From the NCBI GenBank assembly GCA_023212645.1, contig JALBYC010000040.1, forward strand, positions 19,761 to 83,760: DNA of 64,000 nt, written 5' to 3'. Below are positions 57,399 to 64,000 of this stretch, piece after piece. The position numbers and the translations under genes are program-made. This stretch comes from Farysia itapuensis (Eukaryota; Basidiomycota; Ustilaginomycetes; Ustilaginales; Ustilaginaceae). The stretch's first letter is position 1. Every line of letters begins with the position of its first letter. The notes under the pieces were generated by a model that did not search any database, was not told the DNA's origin, and worked only from the letters and a program-made list of their open reading frames with translations.

Positions 57399-57629
57399 CT
57401 AAGAGTGGCGATAGTGCTTCTCGCCTGTCCAGCGTGCTATTGCAATGTACGTCGACAACGGCACCAGCAAGGGCAGAAAGTAGAGCAGGCTGTGGGGAAA
57501 GTCGAGGTAAGAGTGATCGCCAGGGATCAACAGTGGAGCGATTCCGACAAGTGCAAACAGGCAGCTGATGGCAATAAGGATGTTGGCGTTGCGCAGGGAT
57601 GATGTCCGCGGGTGTGTGCCGGGATGCAT
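57399..57629 (-). CDS. PIG-Y-like small membrane protein (GPI-GlcNAc transferase subunit)
   Basis: 76 residues from the ATG at 57627-57629. Two membrane helices (about 15-35 and 45-66) and the ending PLSTYIAIARWTGEKHYRHS. This matches the size, two-helix layout and W-x-G-x-K-x-x-RH ending of human PIG-Y (71 residues), a subunit of the complex that starts GPI-anchor synthesis at the ER. Its stop (TAG, 57399-57401) is four bases from the start of the WASP gene on the same strand, and only about 220 bases separate its own start from Ubc13 on the other strand. Human PIGY is also the second cistron of a bicistronic mRNA (with PYURF). Alternatively it is a long upstream ORF. Confidence 0.62.
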   Translation of the reverse strand: MHPGTHPRTSSLRNANILIAISCLFALVGIAPLLIPGDHSYLDFPHSLLYFLPLLVPLSTYIAIARWTGEKHYRHS

Positions 57630-57848
57630 GCGATGGGAGGTGTGCGCAAAAGAGGATGATGGATGTCAGCCGGAAGACGATGAGATGCACAGTGCACATT
57701 GCACAGCGCACAGCATCGTTGCATCGTCTGACTACCGGCATGTTAGAGATTTGAACCGTGGTCTAACATTAATGGCGTCAAAAATATGTGAAACGCCGTC
57801 AGATCGATTGAATGCCTCCCTCTGCGACCATCAACCACTCATAGCACA

Positions 57849-58625
57849 ATGTCGCTCCCCAAGCGCATCATCAAAGTACGTTTTATTCTCAGCTCGCGAT
57901 AGCAGGAGCGTGACTCTGACTCATTGCCTTGTAGGAAACGGAACGGTTGATTGCAGACCCAGCACCAGGCATCAGCGCTACTCCTCATGAAGATAACCTG
58001 AGGTACTTTGATGTCGTCATCTCTGGCCCCTCGCAGAGCCCCTTTGAAGGTAGGTCTGCTACATTCACTTCGCAGAACGCTGCCTGTACTAATATCATGG
58101 ATGCTCGTACAGGTGGTGTGTTCCGTTTGGAGCTCTTCTTGCCGGAAGAGTACCCTATGTCAGCTCCCAAGGTTCGCTTCCTGACCAAGATCTATCACCC
58201 CAACATTGGTACGTCCTACTCCCGCTGCGGCCACGCATGCTGGCTCTAACCTCTTTTCCTCCTCTACAGACAAACTCGGTCGAATCTGCCTCGATATCCT
58301 CAAAGGTGAGTTGGCTTTGCGCTTATCTACTACACCACCACCCATGCGCGCCACTTTGCTGACAGTCACTCCCCCGGGTTTCAGACAAATGGTCGCCCGC
58401 GCTTCAGATCCGAACAGTTCTGCTCTCGGTGCAAGCTCTGCTCTCTGCGCCAAATCCAGACGATCCGCTGGCCAACGATGTCGCCGAGCACTACAAGAAG
58501 GACGAAAAGGGGTACGTACTTGTCGCCGCTTTGCTCTCATACTTTTGCACATGCTGATGCTATCGCGCTTTTCAAACAGGGCTATCGAAGTCAGTCGTCA
58601 ATGGACAGCACAGTACGCAAAGTGA
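57849..58625 (+). CDS. UBC13: Ubiquitin-conjugating enzyme E2 Ubc13
   Basis: Six exons: 57849-57875, 57935-58049, 58113-58208, 58270-58305, 58385-58511, 58580-58625; all introns have GT-AG ends and keep frame. The product has 148 residues, [18 protein letters not shown] at the start. It contains the E2 core with HPN (YHPNIDKLG), the active-site Cys in [21 protein letters not shown] and [11 protein letters not shown]. The pattern agrees with yeast Ubc13 throughout, which with Mms2 builds Lys63-linked ubiquitin chains in error-free DNA damage tolerance. The gene is unusual here for five introns within 0.8 kb while most neighbours have none. Confidence 0.95.
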
Positions 58626-58669
58626 TACGTCAATTTTCCCATTTCATCTTTCCAGTCGTGAGTTGCGGG

Positions 58670-60460
58670 TTAGTCGCGAGCGAGCATCTTGACCAGGTCG
58701 TCGAAGTTGGTGCGCGAGATCTCGAGGCCGGCACTGTGTTGCATGTCGCGTGGAACAATGGGATCCTCGCTGGTACCACTCAAGCCGGCATTGGCCAGCT
58801 CGTCCTCCTCGTTGTACAGCATGGGCAGGGCGAGCACGCCTCCGCGCCTTGCAACTCTGCTCTCGTAGAAAGCTACACACATCAAGGGAAGGGCAAAGAT
58901 GACGCTCTGCACGCTGTGGTTGATGCGCGCATAGGTGTGTTGCGACACGACCCACTCCAGTGGTGCAATGATGAACGCTTCGAGCAGATTGAAAGGAGGT
59001 AGGTAGACGAATTGATCCGGCGCACGCACCATGGAAATCACCTTCTGGCAGAAGAAGGCGGCGTACACCTCGTCGGCCGAATCGACAACGTCGCTGTACG
59101 CCGTTCCGAAAAAGGCAATGAGGATGTTGAGCAGGATCACGGCCGTCACAAAGCAGTATGCATAGTACAGAATGTGGCCATACGGGTAGCCAAAGGCTTC
59201 GTCGTTGGTCAGGTCAAAGTCGGCCCCGCCCAAAAGAGCCTGTGTGAGGACGTCAATGATCTTGACAACTGCATTGTCAACGCGCGATTCGTCTGCTGCA
59301 TCCAGGGCGTAGAAGGCGTGAAAGAAGCCGATCATGACAATGATGAGCAGCGTGAAGAAGATCGCGCTCTCCTTGAACATGCGCAGCAGAATCACTTGCA
59401 GCGAACCAAAGTACTTCCAGCCATCCGTGATCTTGAGCAGCTGAATCCAGATCAAGGGCGCTACACATGCTAGAAACTGGAAAGCTCGCAGCTCATACTG
59501 TGCAACATGCTTGTCGTGCGCCAAGAAGCTGGCTGTGCGAAACGAGAAGGCAACCAATAGCAGGCCATCCGTCAAAATATCCATGACTGTCCAGAACTCA
59601 ATGGCGCCAAGGCCGCCCATCTTGACCCACTTGCTGGCGTCTTCGACCAAGTAGCCCGCTGCCATGATCCACAGAATGCCCTCGAATACGTCAAACGATT
59701 TGAAGGTGCGAGTCTGGACTGTAAAGATGGCCAGGAAGAAGATCCAGAGAAAGATATTGATGGTGTACGAGTAGCGCGGTACGCCGAGACGAGCCGGGTC
59801 GAAATGGGCCAAGAAGGCACCGTCGTCCTTGCGCTCATACGGCTCAAAGTAGACATAGCCGCTCGGAGCATACCGCTGCACGAGGCTGCCGTCCCAGATG
59901 GCTTGGGTGGCACGGCGGGCCTCGATGGACGAAAGTAGCTTGACGCACTTTTGGTCAATGGCGCACTCGAGCGTTGACGTGGCTACGTTTACATCTCCAT
60001 CGCTCTGGAATCGGTGAAACTTTTTTGTGAGGGAGAGAAAGTGGCTTCCTGAGTTACTCAGGCCTTGTTCAATCACCGTGCGTTCAATGTGGGCGACAAG
60101 TCGGCGAGCAATGACTTCGGCAGCGACAGCTCGACCGCGGTTCACTTCTTGATCGAGCGGCTGCTTGTCCATGTCCTTCTCAAATAGCTTGCGAGCTTCG
60201 AGAAGCGCATATGGCACAGCATCGCCAAAGTCACCGCCAAGTCGGTGGAAGGCAGCGACGACGTTGGCGTCAACGATGCCCTCTGAGCTGGTGATGTTGT
60301 CTTCGTCCACTTCATGATCGATCAGCTTGATGAGCAGCAGTCTGACGCGCCTGATCAGCGCAGTGATAACGGCAGGATGCACCTCGTCCTCTGCCTTGAG
60401 CTGCCGCACGGGCTGGTCATCGTGCGCTGTTGAGCTCATGTTGGAGTGACGTGGACGCAT
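58670..60460 (-). CDS. YVC1: Vacuolar TRP-type calcium channel Yvc1
   Basis: 596 residues from the ATG at 60458-60460; a second ATG at 60437-60439 would drop seven residues. A cytosolic N-terminal part of about 225 residues is followed by six membrane helices, with the pore loop near VLTQALLGGADFD and a last helix ILYYAYCFVTAVILLNILIAFFGTAYSDV followed by the TRP-box-like DEVYAAFF. The C-terminal tail is acidic (NEEDELANAG). In yeast Yvc1/TRPY1 releases Ca2+ from the vacuole upon stretch or osmotic shock. Converges on Ubc13 with 44 bases between stops. Confidence 0.92.
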   Translation of the reverse strand: MRPRHSNMSSTAHDDQPVRQLKAEDEVHPAVITALIRRVRLLLIKLIDHEVDEDNITSSEGIVDANVVAAFHRLGGDFGDAVPYALLEARKLFEKDMDKQPLDQEVNRGRAVAAEVIARRLVAHIERTVIEQGLSNSGSHFLSLTKKFHRFQSDGDVNVATSTLECAIDQKCVKLLSSIEARRATQAIWDGSLVQRYAPSGYVYFEPYERKDDGAFLAHFDPARLGVPRYSYTINIFLWIFFLAIFTVQTRTFKSFDVFEGILWIMAAGYLVEDASKWVKMGGLGAIEFWTVMDILTDGLLLVAFSFRTASFLAHDKHVAQYELRAFQFLACVAPLIWIQLLKITDGWKYFGSLQVILLRMFKESAIFFTLLIIVMIGFFHAFYALDAADESRVDNAVVKIIDVLTQALLGGADFDLTNDEAFGYPYGHILYYAYCFVTAVILLNILIAFFGTAYSDVVDSADEVYAAFFCQKVISMVRAPDQFVYLPPFNLLEAFIIAPLEWVVSQHTYARINHSVQSVIFALPLMCVAFYESRVARRGGVLALPMLYNEEDELANAGLSGTSEDPIVPRDMQHSAGLEISRTNFDDLVKMLARD

Positions 60461-61754
60461 GGACAGTGCGCTCGTGTGTCAAGAGGAAATTTGCAAGGAC
60501 CCTTGCAACAGGTGCAACAACGATTCTTCCAATCAGCGTGGACGTAGGCGTGGGCTTGGCGCTTGCACGCTTGCACGCTTGGCAATGCCGGCAATGTGAA
60601 TTGTAAAATCGCAGTCTAACAAGTTCAGCTCAAATGTTTCGATGTTTCCCTGCGCTCTCTGCGCTCCGCGATATCACCATCTGTGAGCGGATCTACATCG
60701 GGTCCGCATTAATCTCCTCTCTTCGACATCAGAGAAAGAGCTTTGATATCGGTGATTGTTGTCGATGATCAACTCGTGTCTTGCAAGCTCATCGATGTCG
60801 AGTATGCGCTGTTGGAAGTCTCGTGTCGGACTTTCCTCGACAATAAAGACCGCAGTGGCGCTCCCCTTTTCTCTACCAAGTGCCCGTAAGCTACAGGTAC
60901 CTAGTGTATCAGTCTTTCTGTTGGAGTAAAGTGGGCTGTCGTAGTGGCAAATTGCTACTTTTGACGCTTAAACTTATTCTTTCCTCGAAACTGTAATTTT
61001 ACTAAGCTAAACATCATCGATAACACCTCTCTGGAGGCTGTTCCCCGGCGTCCTAAGTGCTTGGAGGCTACCATAGTATTTCAATAAGGTTTGTTAACTT
61101 ATGTGTCGACCTAGAATTTCAAGAAGCTATATAACAGTCCGTCGAGACTGCGTCGAGCCCGGTCCTCTCCCTGGTAGTCAACGGAGTCGATCTCGCGGAA
61201 AGATAGCACAAGCTGTGAAAGGGGTCAACATACGTTCCCATACTCAACTTCTCGAATCCGATTCGAAGCGTTGAAGCAACGCCGAGTCTTCTTTGCACCC
61301 TCGAGACTACAGAAGCAGAGCATATCCGGTTGCATACGACGGTTGAACTTGTGGTACACTTCAGGTATCCATGACCAGTCTCATGCTCACCCAGCGTGAC
61401 ATAAACAATCGAGTCCAGAGCGCACACTTTGGGAGCAACCGGATGTGATGGAACGAACAGACAAGCACGCCGTAAAGCCGCTCAACAGCGTGAAAGCTGA
61501 CAAAGTTCTGCTCGCCGTATCACCCGAAGGAAACCGCTCGTCTCGACCTCCGCTGACTTCTTGATCAGTCTGATAGCACCATCTGTGCGAAAGTGTGCCA
61601 TCTCAAACCAGATCACCGTGATAAGGCAAGAGATCTCAACCACAATGTTCCTACTTTCCATTACGTTAGCGTCGTACAGCCAAGCTGATTCAAGCAGATA
61701 GTCATAAAAGAACCATGTCAATGCCTCTGCTGTCAGAGAGCTGTCTCTTACGGC
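60461..61754. other. Gene-poor, lower-GC region
   Basis: No supported gene in 1.3 kb. The first 200 bases are the promoter of Yvc1. Further right the base composition drops and only short unconvincing frames occur, including a 102-codon frame on the minus strand at 61119-61427 without any recognisable motif. Confidence 0.5.
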
Positions 61755-63113
61755 ATGGAGCGTGCAAAAAGTCGAGGAGAGATACTGCACGAACAAGCCG
61801 CGTACAAGGCTCTCTACAAAGACTTCTTCTCAGTCGAGCGCGACCATGCCTCGCAAGTCGCATTTTTCAAGGCGAACCTTGCAGCAGCAGCTGCGGTGGG
61901 CTGCGTTGTCCAAGACCCGGACATCGACGAACTATCAGTTCAAGCCCGGAGATACACAGACATCATCTATAGCAACCCAGCCAACAAAAATAGGACTGGC
62001 GTTTCCCTTGGCCTCAATGGCGTTCCTCCTCATTGGTTTTCCAGTTTGAAAATCTTTCTCTGGGCACAGAGCAACGTCCTTTCACCTTCGAAGATTGCGC
62101 AGGCGGAGCAGAAGCGCGTCGTTGGCAGCGCCATTTATCAACTTGTTTTAATGCCTCAGCCAACCAGAGAGGGCGGGTATGGTGGCGTCCACTACGAGGG
62201 AATGATCATTCCCCATGATGAACGTGATGGAACGGCCCTGGCCGTCACTGTCGCTTTGGCCTATGACGACAGCAATCCTTTCGCTCGTCAATACGTCCTA
62301 GACGAATACAATCTGACGGAGCTCAAGCCAGCTGACGTAGTCTCCGACTTATCGCTCTTGTTTGCAGACCCAGCAGCGGGCATCAAGGTTGGGCCCGCAA
62401 ACATCATATTGCCTTTACGTGAAGAAAAATGGCATCTTACTATAGTGGAAACCCTGGGCCATCAGAAGGCCAAACATAGCGCGCCAAAAGCAGGGGACGC
62501 TTACGGCCGCGTTTTGTTTCCAGCTGAGTGCGTATTACGTTGGAACATCACAGCGGAGCAGCACGCTCACCTCTTGTTGATCGAGGAGCTGCACAAGATT
62601 GTGACAAAGGCTGGAGAGTTGCTCACAGGAACGCGCCACTACTCCTGTGCGTCTTGCGGGGCGTTGACCTGTGCTCATCTTACTGAAGCTGTAGAAAAGA
62701 GCTTGCTACCCTCGAAGACATTCACCACACATCTCGACATCCTCACACTTTCTATGGCCGCCAAAGCACATCGGGCCTTCTGGGCCAAGCCAGGTACGAA
62801 GCCTCGAATTTTCGACGCCTTACCGTACAGGATGGCGGAAGTGTATGACGAAATTAGCATTTCCGAGGCTTCAGATCGACTTGACGAGCTTTTCGCCTCT
62901 CACCAGTTCGATCAAGTATTTATCCCAGGCTTTGTAAGCTGGAGGAACCACTACACAAGGTTCCGCAACTGCCATCCAATACAAGAAGCCGACATTCTTT
63001 ACCGCACAGCCACAAAAGTGGCCCTCGAATCACTTCGTGGCGTAGCATTCGCAGTACCCGTTGCTTCGCTGTGTGGCAGAAGCGACAGCTTCGGCAATTG
63101 CCAGACGGACTGA
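61755..63113 (+). CDS. Unrecognised hypothetical protein
   Basis: 452 residues from the ATG at 61755. No family recognised, no signal peptide, no clear membrane helix. A Cys/His cluster (YSCASCGALTCAHL, about residues 297-310) could bind zinc. The middle holds several segments that look folded (LPLREEKWHLTIVETLGHQK, FPAECVLRWNITAEQHAHLLLIEELHKIV). Two out-of-frame ATGs precede the start (61715 and 61721) and open a frame to 61972 that overlaps it, so the true start may involve an unseen upstream exon. Codon use is less GC-biased than in the rest of the window, which fits a young, lineage-specific or transferred gene. Confidence 0.55.
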   Translation: MERAKSRGEILHEQAAYKALYKDFFSVERDHASQVAFFKANLAAAAAVGCVVQDPDIDELSVQARRYTDIIYSNPANKNRTGVSLGLNGVPPHWFSSLKIFLWAQSNVLSPSKIAQAEQKRVVGSAIYQLVLMPQPTREGGYGGVHYEGMIIPHDERDGTALAVTVALAYDDSNPFARQYVLDEYNLTELKPADVVSDLSLLFADPAAGIKVGPANIILPLREEKWHLTIVETLGHQKAKHSAPKAGDAYGRVLFPAECVLRWNITAEQHAHLLLIEELHKIVTKAGELLTGTRHYSCASCGALTCAHLTEAVEKSLLPSKTFTTHLDILTLSMAAKAHRAFWAKPGTKPRIFDALPYRMAEVYDEISISEASDRLDELFASHQFDQVFIPGFVSWRNHYTRFRNCHPIQEADILYRTATKVALESLRGVAFAVPVASLCGRSDSFGNCQTD

Positions 63114-64000
63114 TGAGCGACTAGCAACATGGGCAAGGCGCTTGGCTCAATTGCTTCAGACCCGTCGTGATAGTCTAATATTTTTCGCTCTTGTTCGCTC
63201 GCATCAACAGGAAACACTCGCAACATAGAGAGTAAAGTCGTAAAAGCATGATGGGATGTGGCACGAAGTCGGACGTCCGCTCGGTCAGTAAGGCAGTCAA
63301 GCACGAAAGACGAGGCTTTTCACACGCGTCGAGCTGGTAAAGATGGCTCCTTCTGGGGGGCATCAATTGTCTCACAAAGGCTGCTTCCCACCCAACATCC
63401 TCCTTTAACCTTCTTACCCTACATGGCGCGGGTGAACCGCCTCTGCGGTCAAATTGCACGACTATCCTCAATCAAAAAGCACATCTGTTGCCGCCAATCC
63501 GAGCAGACAGATCACCATTACCCTCGCCGTTGGCGCAAAACGCCTCACCTACCTCAATCACAGAATGTTCCCTCGTCGCTAACCTCCCCCGCACGATCAA
63601 CTCGACATGCTCCAGAACTGAAGATATGCTCATTGTGAGCGTAACGGTGGATGGCAGAGACATGTGTATCTGATCGTCGTGTGTCGAACTATCCCCTCGC
63701 GTAGGTTTGTGCATGTGCTCTCGTTTATGGCTGTCTTTTGGGCAAATAGGAACCGTGTCAGGACTCGGGAGCCTCGCCCCAGAATGTAGAATATGCAGAG
63801 TGTCGAATGTGCAATGTACGCAATGTGCAATCACAATGTGACCTGCAAAACAGCGAGTCTAACAAACCTGGCCGGTGTAAGCCCAAAGCACCTTTTGGGC
63901 TCTTGCACCAAGACGGCCTTATGATTCTCTCTTCTGTCGCCGTGGCAAGATGCTCGACGGTCATAAGTTATTGCTCATGACCTTCGCTTGCCGCGCTAAG
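63114..64000. other. Right flank, no supported gene
   Basis: Short overlapping frames only. The best (plus strand, ATG at 63424) runs for about 70 codons, rich in Arg, Ser and Pro, with no motif. A gene edge may lie beyond the window. Confidence 0.45.

Noticed and set aside
57738..57772. T-arm-like GATTTGAACC with flanking inverted repeat GTTAGA/TCTAAC
   Set aside because: Stem bases around the loop do not pair as in a tRNA and no D or anticodon arm is found.
58206..58625. Continuous 139-codon frame over the 3' half of Ubc13
   Set aside because: It reads through introns; the spliced E2 frame matches Ubc13 residue by residue.
61119..61427. 102-codon minus-strand frame
   Set aside because: No motif or signal peptide, low-GC surroundings; likely chance.

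Overview
The window looks like nuclear DNA of a basidiomycete, most likely a smut or smut-related yeast (Ustilaginales: Ustilago, Sporisorium, Moesziomyces or Pseudozyma type). I infer this from gene-dense, mostly intron-free genes with short 5' introns, the pyrimidine-rich leaders, and the protein families present (NiCoT transporter, CRIB-containing WASP, Kre6-type GH16, Opy2, a block of small secreted proteins). The species cannot be fixed from sequence alone. All starts below were checked for a true ATG; several long reading frames begin at non-ATG codons and were trimmed.

Layout. Positions 1-7.8 kb hold two genes, a secreted Cys-rich protein and a GT2 membrane glycosyltransferase, in unusually long non-coding DNA with a recurring short element. 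7.8-18.1 kb: Kre6-like GH16, Ni/Co transporter, ERMES subunit Mmm1, ceramide fatty-acid 2-hydroxylase, long-form tRNase Z. 18.2-21.0 kb: three small secreted, cysteine-free proteins sharing one intron position, a candidate effector cluster. 21.1-32.8 kb: an unrecognised membrane protein, RCC1-like mitochondrial protein, triple-KH protein, VTC1-like protein, FAR1/zinc-knuckle protein, Loa1-like acyltransferase, Golgi-type glycosyltransferase, and a DnaJ gene overlapping a small gene by one base. 33.4-41.8 kb: GPI-type surface protein, lipoate ligase, Opy2, CYP51, NCS1 permease.

42.1-45.9 kb is a divergent pair that fits lysine catabolism: a DUF1338 (HglS-type) 2-oxoadipate dioxygenase and an ALDH7 (aminoadipate semialdehyde) dehydrogenase. 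45.9-47.9 kb: U2-associated SR140. 48.8-53.9 kb is a MAL-type locus: a maltose/alpha-glucoside permease and a GH13 maltase transcribed apart from a 1.6-kb spacer with a GC-rich tandem repeat carrying carbon-repressor-like hexamers. 54.1-60.5 kb: amino-acid permease, WASP with a PIG-Y-like ORF ending 4 nt before its start codon, six-exon Ubc13, and vacuolar TRP channel Yvc1. 60.5-64 kb is gene-poor with one unrecognised ORF.

The most noteworthy items are the three-gene secreted cluster, the linked DUF1338/ALDH7 pair, two tightly packed gene pairs that could be bicistronic mRNAs (PIG-Y/WASP and DnaJ/hypothetical), the repeat-bearing MAL spacer, and the intergenic element at the left end whose 13-bp core appears in both orientations beside the same 9-bp arm.
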